Positions 1 to 5,662 of a stretch of 5,662 bases of DNA are shown here, in pieces. Made by a program: the position numbers and the translations under genes. The stretch's first letter is position 1; each line of letters begins with the position of its first letter. This stretch comes from Collinsella sp. GTDB lineage: Bacteria > Actinomycetota > Coriobacteriia > Coriobacteriales > Coriobacteriaceae. The notes beneath the pieces are model-generated. The model was not told where the DNA came from, did no database searches, and saw nothing but the letters and a program-made list of their open reading frames with translations. Location: assembly GCA_022728415.1 (NCBI GenBank), contig JAIJJM010000156.1, positions 1 through 5,662 on the forward strand, given 5' to 3'.

Positions 1-632
1 TCGCGGGCAAAGCCCATCTCGTGCGTCACGACGATCATGGTCATGCCGTCGCGTGCCAGGTCGCGCATGACACCCAGAACGTCGCGGACCAGCTCGGGAT
101 CGAGCGCCGACGTGGCCTCGTCAAAGAGCATGACGTGAGGGTTCATCGACAGGGCGCGGGCGATGGCAACGCGCTGCTGCTGGCCGCCCGAGAGCTGGCT
201 CGGCATAAAGTCGATACGCTCGGCAAGACCGACCTTGGTCAGCTCCTCGACGGCAATCTTCTCGGCTTCTTCCTTGCTGCGCTTGAGTACCTTTTGCTGC
301 GCCAGCATGACGTTCTTTTTGACTGACAGGTGCGGGAACAAATTAAACTGCTGGAACACCATACCCAGATGCGTACGCACCTTGTTAAGGTCGACGCCCT
401 TGGCGCACACGTCCACGCCCTCAACGACAATCGAGCCGCTCGTGGGATGCTCCAGACGATTGATGCAGCGAAGCATCGTCGACTTGCCCGAGCCCGAAGG
501 ACCTAGGACTACGACGACCTCGCCCTTGTGCACATCCAAATCGATATCGCGCAGGACCACGTTATCGCCAAAGGCCTTCTGGAGGTTCTTGATGCTGACG
601 ACGACCTCGTTCGAGTTATTGGTTTCGCTCAT
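1..632 (-). CDS. Polar amino-acid ABC transporter, ATP-binding protein (C-terminus cut off by window edge)
   Basis: This is the cytoplasmic ATPase that powers the amino-acid importer encoded just upstream. The 210 visible residues hold the whole nucleotide-binding core: Walker A GPSGSGKS (44-51), Q-loop in QQFNLFP (94-100), signature LSGGQQQR (147-154), Walker B VMLFDE (167-172), D-loop SALD (175-178) and switch histidine H204 in VTHEMGFA. This motif set is typical of the GlnQ/HisP subfamily of polar amino-acid ATPases, usually about 240-250 residues, so roughly 30-40 residues are missing beyond position 1. The ATG start at 632 is chosen because AAGGAGGTCC lies just upstream (636-645). The gene starts 12 bp after the permease stop, so the two are almost certainly co-transcribed and translationally close. 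All catalytic motifs are intact. Subfamily assignment is secure; the exact amino acid carried cannot be read from the ATPase. Confidence 0.96.
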   Translation of the reverse strand, partial: MSETNNSNEVVVSIKNLQKAFGDNVVLRDIDLDVHKGEVVVVLGPSGSGKSTMLRCINRLEHPTSGSIVVEGVDVCAKGVDLNKVRTHLGMVFQQFNLFPHLSVKKNVMLAQQKVLKRSKEEAEKIAVEELTKVGLAERIDFMPSQLSGGQQQRVAIARALSMNPHVMLFDEATSALDPELVRDVLGVMRDLARDGMTMIVVTHEMGFAR

Positions 633-644
633 GATAGGACCTCC

Positions 645-2006
645 TTACAGACCGGCGATGTGATCGGCGGGCGTCGCGACGACCTGTCCGGCGCTCTTGG
701 CGGGATGCTTCTTCTTGGTTTCGGCCGTACCCAAAAGCCTCGCCTCAAGACCGCTCACCAAGCGAGCAAGCGGCAGGGTGATGACCAGGTAGAACAGGGC
801 GGCAACCACATACGGCGTGATGGACCCCGTCGTGGCCACGATGGTGCGGGCGTTCATGACGATCTCGACCACGCCCACGGCCGCAAGCAGCGACGTATCC
901 TTGTAAAGCAGGATGAACTCACTGGTCAACGTAGGCAAAACATTGCGGAACGTCTGCGGAATCATAACGTAGAGCAGTGTCTGGAAGGCGTTCATGCCCA
1001 GCGAGCGCGCGGCCTCGTTCTGGCCCTTGGGGATCGACTGAATACCGGCGCGGAAGATCTCGCACAGATAGGCGGACGAGTTCATGGCCATGACGATGAC
1101 GCCCAGCACATAGTCGTCAACCTTGACACCGGCCAGCGGCAGGCCAAAAAACGCGATGTAGATCTGCAGGAACGCCGGCGTACCACGGATGATATTCACA
1201 TAGATGCCGGCAAGGCAACGCAGGATGCGCGACTTGGAGATGCGCATGAGCGACAAGGCAAAGCCAAAGGGAATTGCCAGCGGAAACGCCACGAGCACGA
1301 TCGAGAGCGACATGAGGAAGCCTTTGAAGACGATCGGCAGGCTCTGGACCAAAATGACCGGGTTCAGGAACAGGCGAAGGAACATGTTGGAATTCCATGC
1401 CTTGACCCACGGCTGCCCCTTAAGGTCGGCCAGGAAGCTATTGAATGCCGTCACGCCCTTGATCTCCACCGACGGAATCTTGGAGATCTTCTTGGTCGAA
1501 CCATCGGCCAAAGTGCAGGTGCCGCTAAAGGCCTCGTCGCCACCCTCGACGGGGAAGGTCACGCCGTAGACCTCGACGCGGAAATAGCCGCCGGCGGGCG
1601 CCGTCTCGCCAAAATCGATCTTGAGCGTCCGGCCGTCGACCTTGCACGTAGGCTTCATAGGCGTACGGTCCATAAGGTCATCGCCCGAGAGCATCGTCAG
1701 ACGCGTGCCGTTCGCACCAAAGGTCGTACCATCGGCAAACGTCAGCGAAAGGCCGCTCAGTTCCTCGTCGGCATCGGCCTGAACCTCCCAGGTGATGCGG
1801 GTCTCGGTGCCACCGACCACGTCGCTGCCCGAACCGGTATTGGGTCGGGCGGTGATCTTTGCGGTCTCAAGCGCCTGAGCAGTCGAGGGCACGCAGGCCC
1901 CCGCGCATACCAGGGCGAGCGCCACAGCCAGGGCACAGGCCAGCTTTTGGAGCATCGAGGGCAGTGGATAGCTCTGGCCCATAGCTCCTTGGTTCAATCG
2001 AGACAA
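645..2006 (-). CDS. Polar amino-acid ABC transporter permease with large extracytoplasmic N-terminal domain
   Basis: This is the membrane-spanning subunit of the importer, 453 residues against about 215-230 for an ordinary HisM/GlnP-type permease. The first 45 residues look like a signal sequence or signal anchor: K21, a hydrophobic core at 22-38, and a possible signal-peptidase site after AQA (43-45). Residues 46 to about 185 are polar, rich in Thr, Gly and Asp, apparently beta-rich, with two cysteines (C121, C164); I do not recognise this domain. The permease proper follows, with membrane segments near 228-254, 262-290, 299-320, 353-385 and 398-424, the RGTP motif (274-277) usual in polar amino-acid permeases, and the ATPase-contacting EAA loop starting EAARSLG (331-337). 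A lysine-rich tail ends the protein. The start is TTG with AGGAG five bases upstream; an ATG eight codons later has a Shine-Dalgarno only two bases away. The gene lies between the binding protein and the ATPase in one operon. Family secure, extra domain unknown. Confidence 0.93.
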   Translation of the reverse strand: MSRLNQGAMGQSYPLPSMLQKLACALAVALALVCAGACVPSTAQALETAKITARPNTGSGSDVVGGTETRITWEVQADADEELSGLSLTFADGTTFGANGTRLTMLSGDDLMDRTPMKPTCKVDGRTLKIDFGETAPAGGYFRVEVYGVTFPVEGGDEAFSGTCTLADGSTKKISKIPSVEIKGVTAFNSFLADLKGQPWVKAWNSNMFLRLFLNPVILVQSLPIVFKGFLMSLSIVLVAFPLAIPFGFALSLMRISKSRILRCLAGIYVNIIRGTPAFLQIYIAFFGLPLAGVKVDDYVLGVIVMAMNSSAYLCEIFRAGIQSIPKGQNEAARSLGMNAFQTLLYVMIPQTFRNVLPTLTSEFILLYKDTSLLAAVGVVEIVMNARTIVATTGSITPYVVAALFYLVITLPLARLVSGLEARLLGTAETKKKHPAKSAGQVVATPADHIAGL

Positions 2007-2011
2007 GGTGG

Positions 2012-2016
2012 CTCCT
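2012..2016 (-). promoter_or_regulatory. Ribosome binding site supporting the TTG start of the permease
   Basis: On the minus strand AGGAG ends five bases before the TTG at 2006-2004. The competing ATG at 1982-1980 has AAGGAG at 1990-1985, only two bases upstream, which is too close for efficient initiation. The TTG start is therefore preferred. Both starts leave the signal-like hydrophobic segment intact. Confidence 0.65.
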
Positions 2017-2072
2017 AACGTTTAAGTTGCCGACATAACGGGGCGGTATCGTGCCCATTCAAGAACCGCAAA

Positions 2073-2100
2073 GGCCCTCTCCGCCAAAACGGAAAGGGCC
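2073..2100 (-). terminator. Intercistronic stem-loop between binding protein and permease (possible partial terminator or mRNA-stabilising hairpin)
   Basis: Bases 2073-2083 pair with 2090-2100 around a six-base loop, giving an 11-position stem with one mismatch (2079/2094) and GGCCCT/AGGGCC at its base. It lies 22 bp after the binding-protein stop and about 66 bp before the permease start. On the transcribed strand it is followed by TTTGCGGTTCTT, a poor U-tract, so complete termination is unlikely. Known binding-protein-dependent operons often use such a structure to keep the receptor mRNA more abundant than the permease mRNA; that role here is inference. Confidence 0.6.
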
Positions 2101-2122
2101 CGCGCGCAATCAAGTGACTATT

Positions 2123-2983
2123 TTACTTGATGTTGTACTTAGCCATGAGGGCGTCAACGGTACCGTCGTCGGTCAGGTCCTTGATGGCCTGGTTGATATC
2201 GTCCTTGAGCTTGGTATTGCCCTGGTTGATGGCGATAGCATACTCCTCACCGGTGCTGATCTGCTTAACCGTATGGCAGGTATTGAACTGCTCGGCGGTC
2301 AGCTGGCTGGCAACGGAGCGATTGGTAACCACGGCGTCGCCCTTGTCGGACTGCAGGGCGCTGAAGCACTCGGTGGCGTCCTTATAGGGGACGATCTTGG
2401 CCTTGGGGAAGTTCTCCTGGGCAAAGGCCTCGGCGGTCGAACCGGACTGGACGATGATGGTGGCGTCAGCATTGTTGAGCTTCTCGCTGTAGTTATCGGC
2501 CGTAATGTCGGCGTTATCGACCTTGGTCACGATAGCCTGATCGTCCATGTAGTAAGAGTCGGAGAACGCGACTTCCTTCTCACGCTCGGGCGTGTCCGTG
2601 ATGGCCGCGATGGCGACGTCATACTTGGCGCCCGAAGCAACGCCGGGGACGAGTGTATCGAAGTCGTTGTTGACGTACTCGACATCCAGACCCAGCTTGT
2701 CAGCGATAGCCTTGATAAGCTCAAGGTCAAAGCCCTGGTAGTCGCCGTTATCATCCTTATACTCAAACGGCGCATACTCGGCAGAGGTGCCGACGGTCAG
2801 CGTGCCGTCCTTGACGAGCGCATATTCCTTGGAGCCGTCGACCTTCTCGACCTTCGCGTTGTCAGAGCTGCTGGAACCGGCATCGGAACCAGAGGTGGCG
2901 TTGGACGAGCCGCAGCCCGTCAGTGCGAGGGCGAGCGCCATGGCGCCCGTGGCGGCAAATGCGCCAAGCTTCTTGAGCTTCAT
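2123..2983 (-). CDS. Amino-acid ABC transporter substrate-binding lipoprotein (family 3 solute-binding protein)
   Basis: This is the extracellular receptor that captures the amino acid and delivers it to the permease. It is 286 residues long. The N-terminus is a lipoprotein signal (KLKK, hydrophobic stretch, lipobox LTGC with lipidated C24), followed by a Ser/Gly/Asn/Asp-rich linker to about residue 48. The family-3 fold follows: GTSAEYAPFEY (65-75), the family signature region GFDLELIKAIADKLG (84-98), and DVAIAAITDTPERE (122-135), where R134 is the residue expected to hold the substrate carboxylate. The second lobe has GSTAEAF (181-187) and DAVVTNRSVA (216-225). At the position where most relatives have Asp for the substrate amino group, this protein has N221. 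The start at 2983 is chosen over an upstream in-frame ATG at 3049 because it begins the signal peptide directly and has AAGGAG seven bases upstream. It is the first gene of the importer operon. The substrate cannot be named from sequence alone. Confidence 0.95.
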   Translation of the reverse strand: MKLKKLGAFAATGAMALALALTGCGSSNATSGSDAGSSSSDNAKVEKVDGSKEYALVKDGTLTVGTSAEYAPFEYKDDNGDYQGFDLELIKAIADKLGLDVEYVNNDFDTLVPGVASGAKYDVAIAAITDTPEREKEVAFSDSYYMDDQAIVTKVDNADITADNYSEKLNNADATIIVQSGSTAEAFAQENFPKAKIVPYKDATECFSALQSDKGDAVVTNRSVASQLTAEQFNTCHTVKQISTGEEYAIAINQGNTKLKDDINQAIKDLTDDGTVDALMAKYNIK

Positions 2984-3040
2984 AATCAGTCTCCTTCCGG
3001 TGACCTCGTTTGATTCAGAGGTCTGCAAAAACTGTTGGAT

Positions 3041-3069
3041 ATTATGCACCCGTAAGTGCGAATCTGCAA
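3041..3069 (-). promoter_or_regulatory. Candidate sigma-70-type promoter for the importer operon
   Basis: On the minus strand TTGCAG (3069-3064) and CATAAT (3046-3041) are separated by 17 bp. The -10 hexamer matches consensus at five of six positions, the -35 at three. Transcription would start near 3034, leaving a leader of about 50 bases before the binding-protein ATG at 2983. The stretch is locally AT-rich against GC-rich surroundings. No operator palindrome was recognised in the 147-bp gap. Confidence 0.5.
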
Positions 3070-3130
3070 TTAGAAAACTGATTGAAACAAACGCATAACG
3101 TGCATGGAATACTCCACTTTGTGACAGTCG

Positions 3131-3997
3131 TTACTGCTGCAACGACCTTAATAGCGTAATTTCCATCGCATAACCTGCAAGTTCGTTAGGCGTCTCCAAA
3201 ATAAATGGAAGTGCACGCAAGCGGTTATTCGATACAATATTCTGCATAACCTGCATACCGCCGCCAAACTCCTCGCTGCCAAGGTATCCCTTGCCGATGC
3301 ACTCGTGACGATCTTTATGGGCGCCACAGGGGTTCTTCGAATCGTTGATGTGTACGGCATGCAAACGGTCGATGCCCACCACGCGGTCGAACTCGTCGAG
3401 TACGCCGTCCAGATCATGGATGATGTCATAGCCGGCATCGCTCACATGGCAGGTGTCCAGACACACGCCTAGCTTGTCCGATAGCTCTGGACGCCTGGCA
3501 GCAGCACCCTCGATAATGCGCGCCAGCTCTTCAAAGCTACGGCCCACCTCGGTACCCTTTCCCGCCATGGTCTCGAGCAGCACCGTCGTCTGCTGCCCCT
3601 CAAACATCACCTGGCACAAGGTGTCGACGATCATCTGAATGCCAGCATCAGTCCCCTGCCCCACATGCGCACCGGGGTGGAAGTTGTAGTAGTTGCCGGG
3701 CAGTGCTTCCAGACGCTGCAAGTCCTCGGCCATTGCCTCCAAGGCAAACTCGCGCGCCCGCTCTTTGGCAGAACAGGGGTTGTAGGTATAGGGGGCATGC
3801 GCCACGAGTGGGCCAAAATCATTTTGCGCCATAAGGTCACGCAGGGCCGTCACATCATCCATGTCAAGGTCTTTCGCCTTGCCGCCGCGCGGATTGCGCG
3901 TAAAGAATGCAAAGGTGTTGGCGCCGATGGATAGCGCCGTCTCCCCCATCGCCCGATAGCCCTTCGTCGTCGAAAGGTGGCACCCAATCGTCAGCAT
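3131..3997 (-). CDS. nfo: Endonuclease IV (AP endonuclease, deoxyribonuclease IV)
   Basis: This enzyme cuts DNA 5' to abasic sites and trims blocked 3' ends in base-excision repair, acting in the cytoplasm with a trinuclear zinc centre. The protein is 288 residues, the normal length for the Nfo family (TIM barrel). All nine expected metal ligands can be placed: H67 (VAHAPY), H107 (NFHPG), E142 (LLETMAG), D181 and H184 ([12 protein letters not shown]), H216 (HINDSK), D229 and H231 ([10 protein letters not shown]) and E268 (ILETP). The three classic family signatures are LDTCH..AGY, HINDSK..G..KDRHE.IG.G and the ILETP region. ATG at 3997 is the natural start, preceded by a G-rich GGGGAG about six bases upstream, and the MLTIGCHLS beginning matches the first barrel strand. 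It lies 95 bp after the reductase stop, with the long inverted repeat between them, and 147 bp before the importer operon. No U-tract terminator was found after its stop. Nothing appears damaged. Confidence 0.97.
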   Translation of the reverse strand: MLTIGCHLSTTKGYRAMGETALSIGANTFAFFTRNPRGGKAKDLDMDDVTALRDLMAQNDFGPLVAHAPYTYNPCSAKERAREFALEAMAEDLQRLEALPGNYYNFHPGAHVGQGTDAGIQMIVDTLCQVMFEGQQTTVLLETMAGKGTEVGRSFEELARIIEGAAARRPELSDKLGVCLDTCHVSDAGYDIIHDLDGVLDEFDRVVGIDRLHAVHINDSKNPCGAHKDRHECIGKGYLGSEEFGGGMQVMQNIVSNNRLRALPFILETPNELAGYAMEITLLRSLQQ

Positions 3998-4017
3998 CTC
4001 CAGCTCCCCCTCATCAG

Positions 4018-4080
4018 TTGCGGTGAAATAGTTCCTGTTTAAGCCCTATTCTGCCGCAAACAGGAACTATTCCACCGCAA
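4018..4080. repeat. Long inverted repeat (23-bp arms, 17-bp loop) between the reductase and endonuclease IV genes
   Basis: Arm 4018-4040 and arm 4058-4080 are reverse complements at 22 of 23 positions. The single difference becomes a G-U wobble in RNA made from the minus strand, the direction in which both flanking genes are read, but an A-C mismatch in plus-strand RNA. The loop is 4041-4057. On the minus strand the hairpin is followed by CTGATGAGGGG and not a run of T, so it is not a standard intrinsic terminator. A 14-base unit ending in CCGCAA occurs three times: inverted at 4018-4031 and direct at 4046-4059 and 4067-4080. It could be a small dispersed intergenic repeat, an mRNA-processing hairpin or a protein-binding site; the sequence does not decide between these. 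Confidence 0.85.
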
Positions 4081-4092
4081 GTTATAAAAGAG

Positions 4093-5283
4093 TCACGAGG
4101 AGCGCGTTTTGCCGAAGGCCTTAAGCACCGCCGTCACGGGTCCAGGCTGAAAACGGCGGCGTATGTCGTCCAAGCGCCCGGGAATATCGATGTGCTGTGG
4201 GCAGTGCCGCGCGCATTTGCCGCATTTGACGCAATTGCTCACCAACTTGGGCTCGCTTGTGCGCACCGCGCTCGCCGTAAAGTACTGCGATAGACCCGTA
4301 AACCAGCTGTGCGCATAACTTGCGTTGTAGGCGGCGAAACACCCAGGGATATTGATGCCTTTAGGACACGGCATGCAATAGCCACATCCCGTGCAGGGCA
4401 CGCGATTCGATTTTTCAAACTCTGCCAGCACGCGTGCGATGGCATCGAGCTGAGCAGCCGTCATCGAATCCGGCAGGGCCCGATCGGCCAACGCCGCGTT
4501 CTCATCCACCTGCGCGGTATCGGTCATACCCGAAAGCAGCATCGTCACCTGAGGATGATTCCACACCCACGAAAGCCCCCAAGCAGCCGGCGTCTTCAGG
4601 TACGGATCGCATACGCCATCGAGCACGGCGCGGGCCCGCGGAGGCAGCTTGCCCGCCAGGCGTCCACCCAAAAGCGGTTCCATCACAAACACCGCGAGCC
4701 CGCGCTCGGCGGCTGCCATGAGCCCCGCCGTTCCCGCTTGGTAGCGCTCTCCAGCGTAGTTGTACTGGATCTGGCAAAAGTCCCAGTCATACGCGTCAAG
4801 CATCGTGAAGAAGTCCGCCGCACTGCCGTGGTACGAGAAACCTATCTGCCGAATGCGCCCCGCCACCTTTTGACGCGCGATCCAGTCCTCGATGCCCAAC
4901 GCTGCCACGCGCTCCCACTGCGCGGGCGAGGTGATGTTGTGCATGAGGTAGTAGTCGATATGGTCAGTCCGCAAACGGTGCAGCTGCTCGTCAAAAAAGC
5001 GGTCGAAATCCTCCGCACATTTGCACGAAGCGTGCGGCAACTTGGTCGCAAGAAAAATCTGGTCGCGCAGACCCAGGCGCTCAAGTGAAGCCCCCACACA
5101 AGCCTCGTTACCGGGGTAGAGATAGGCCGTGTCCAGATAGGTTATCCCTTGCCCCACCGCACGGGAAATGATGGCATCGGCCGTCTTCGCATCGGGGTGT
5201 CCCGGCGCACCGGGAAACCTCATGCAACCCAGCCCCAGCGCCGAGACACGGTTTCCGCTTTTGGGGTCAACGCGATATTGCAC
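4093..5283 (-). CDS. Aldo/keto reductase with C-terminal iron-sulfur cluster domain
   Basis: A predicted cytoplasmic NAD(P)H-linked oxidoreductase of 396 residues; its substrate is unknown. The N-terminal 290 or so residues form the aldo/keto reductase barrel, with the catalytic tetrad D51 and Y56 (LDTAYLYPGNE), K81 (ATKL) and H115 (LMHN). The C-terminal part carries two cysteine motifs, CTGCGYCMPCP (C297, C300, C303, C306) and CVKCGKCARHCP (C351, C354, C357, C361), consistent with two 4Fe-4S clusters. This architecture is that of the ferredoxin-fused reductases common in anaerobes, and the length is normal for them. The start is GTG at 5283, supported by GAGGAG five bases upstream; the next in-frame ATG (residue 21) would remove the first barrel strand. 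It is divergent from the cyclase gene across 162 bp and upstream of endonuclease IV on the same strand. The iron-sulfur clusters suggest electron exchange with a ferredoxin- or flavin-type partner, which is inference. All key residues are present. Confidence 0.94.
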   Translation of the reverse strand: MQYRVDPKSGNRVSALGLGCMRFPGAPGHPDAKTADAIISRAVGQGITYLDTAYLYPGNEACVGASLERLGLRDQIFLATKLPHASCKCAEDFDRFFDEQLHRLRTDHIDYYLMHNITSPAQWERVAALGIEDWIARQKVAGRIRQIGFSYHGSAADFFTMLDAYDWDFCQIQYNYAGERYQAGTAGLMAAAERGLAVFVMEPLLGGRLAGKLPPRARAVLDGVCDPYLKTPAAWGLSWVWNHPQVTMLLSGMTDTAQVDENAALADRALPDSMTAAQLDAIARVLAEFEKSNRVPCTGCGYCMPCPKGINIPGCFAAYNASYAHSWFTGLSQYFTASAVRTSEPKLVSNCVKCGKCARHCPQHIDIPGRLDDIRRRFQPGPVTAVLKAFGKTRSS

Positions 5284-5445
5284 TGCCTCTCCTCTCCCCT
5301 CGAAGCCCTAATGAGGCGAAACACAACGGCCACATCATCGAAACACATTGGAATCACAATCGAGAACGTATCGTAACGTAGCAGAAATCGAGCTGTCACG
5401 ACACCGCTCTAACATCAGCAAAAAGCCCGATGAAAGGAGTCACCC
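5284..5445. other. Divergent intergenic region between the reductase and cyclase genes
   Basis: These 162 bp must hold the promoters of two divergent genes. Clear ribosome binding sites are present at both ends (GAGGAG at 5294-5289 on minus; AAAGGAG at 5433-5439 on plus). No promoter with good hexamers at normal spacing could be picked on either strand. A direct repeat AACGTA at 5365-5370 and 5375-5380, one helical turn apart, is the only candidate regulatory element seen, and it is short enough to be chance. Confidence 0.6.
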
Positions 5446-5662
5446 ATGCCCGCGCTCAATCTTTGGAACCTCGCATCCCAGCTCAAAAGCACCGATTATC
5501 GCTGGGTCGACCTCACCCACACGCTCTCGTGCGACACCCCGCACTGGTTTGGCTTTAAGCCATTTGAGTCCACCAAACTCTTCGACTACCTGCCCGGCAC
5601 GCCCGAGGACATGCTCGCGCCCATGCGTTGCTTCCAGTATTCGGTCGCCTCGCAGTACGGCA
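5446..5662 (+). CDS. Cyclase-family metal-dependent hydrolase (kynurenine formamidase-like), N-terminal part only
   Basis: An open frame of 72 codons runs from ATG 5446 off the right edge, with AAAGGAG six bases upstream. The visible protein begins MPALNLWNLASQLKS, then WVDLTHTLSCDTPHWFGF (20-37), which matches the opening of the cyclase family: a first beta strand with DLTH followed by a P-W segment. The end at QYSVASQYG (64-71) is where this family continues into its metal-binding HxDxPxH motif, which should lie just past the edge. Family members hydrolyse amide or ester bonds with a divalent metal, for example N-formylkynurenine in tryptophan breakdown, but many have unknown substrates and no pathway partner is visible here. 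It is divergent from the reductase. The family call rests on a short N-terminal stretch and would fail if no HxDxPxH follows. Confidence 0.75.
   Translation, partial: MPALNLWNLASQLKSTDYRWVDLTHTLSCDTPHWFGFKPFESTKLFDYLPGTPEDMLAPMRCFQYSVASQYG

Noticed and set aside
528..2018. A 496-codon open frame on the plus strand opposite the permease
   Set aside because: It lies antisense to a clearly recognised permease, has low-complexity Arg/His/Gln/Asp-rich composition typical of the reverse strand of GC-rich genes, and shows no known domain.
2025..2066. A separate promoter for the permease (TTGAAT with a TTATGT-like -10)
   Set aside because: The -10 matches consensus poorly at every workable spacing, so it cannot be told from chance.
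2051..3013. A 320-codon open frame on the plus strand opposite the binding-protein gene
   Set aside because: The minus-strand frame has a lipobox, family-3 motifs and a ribosome binding site; the plus-strand product is Leu/Val/Gly-rich with no recognisable motif, so it is a shadow.
2984..3049. A 22-codon N-terminal extension of the binding protein starting at the ATG at 3049
   Set aside because: It would place a polar stretch before the lipoprotein signal, overlaps the proposed -10 region, and lacks a Shine-Dalgarno; the ATG at 2983 has all the expected features.
3098..3125. A possible terminator hairpin after endonuclease IV around TGGAATACTCCA
   Set aside because: The stem is only four or five base pairs and no T-run follows it closely.
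4081..4090. TATAAC on the minus strand as a -10 box for endonuclease IV
   Set aside because: No acceptable -35 lies 16-18 bp upstream, and the transcript would begin at the base of the long hairpin; too weak to call.
4309..5088. A 259-codon open frame on the plus strand opposite the reductase
   Set aside because: It is antisense to the reductase barrel and its product is Arg/His-rich with no motif.

Overview
The window looks like chromosomal DNA of a high-GC Gram-positive anaerobe. It most resembles the Coriobacteriia (Collinsella and relatives), judging from the GC-rich codons, the strong AAGGAG-type ribosome binding sites, the lipoprotein solute receptor, and an amino-acid permease with a large extracytoplasmic N-terminal extension. 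The genus is inferred from general resemblance only; no search was run.

Nearly everything is on the minus strand. Reading in the direction of transcription (right to left): an aldo/keto reductase with two C-terminal iron-sulfur motifs (5283-4093); a 95-bp gap holding a long inverted repeat (4018-4080); endonuclease IV (3997-3131); a 147-bp gap with a plausible promoter (3064-3041); then a polar amino-acid ABC importer operon. The importer consists of the lipoprotein binding protein (2983-2123), the permease (2006-645) and the ATPase (632 to beyond the left edge). A GC-rich stem-loop (2073-2100) lies between the binding protein and the permease. On the plus strand, divergent from the reductase, a cyclase-family metal-dependent hydrolase starts at 5446 and runs off the right edge. 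The coding regions are complete except at the two edges. The three intergenic regions over 90 bp plus the 116-bp gap inside the operon are described below; no stretch over 300 bp lacks a gene.

How the genes work together: the three importer genes form one uptake system. The lipoprotein captures an amino acid outside the membrane, the permease carries it across, and the ATPase powers transport. The permease appears to form a homodimer, since only one permease gene is seen. Endonuclease IV (base-excision repair) and the reductase (redox metabolism) are functionally unrelated to the importer and are probably just neighbours. No RNA gene, CRISPR array, insertion sequence, phage gene or defence system was seen.

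The parts most worth a second look are the roughly 140-residue unrecognised domain on the permease, the 23-bp inverted repeat in which a 14-mer occurs three times, the Asp-to-Asn change at a usual ligand-binding position of the binding protein, and the intercistronic stem-loop. The rest is ordinary housekeeping DNA, and I do not see convincing evidence for an undescribed multi-gene system.
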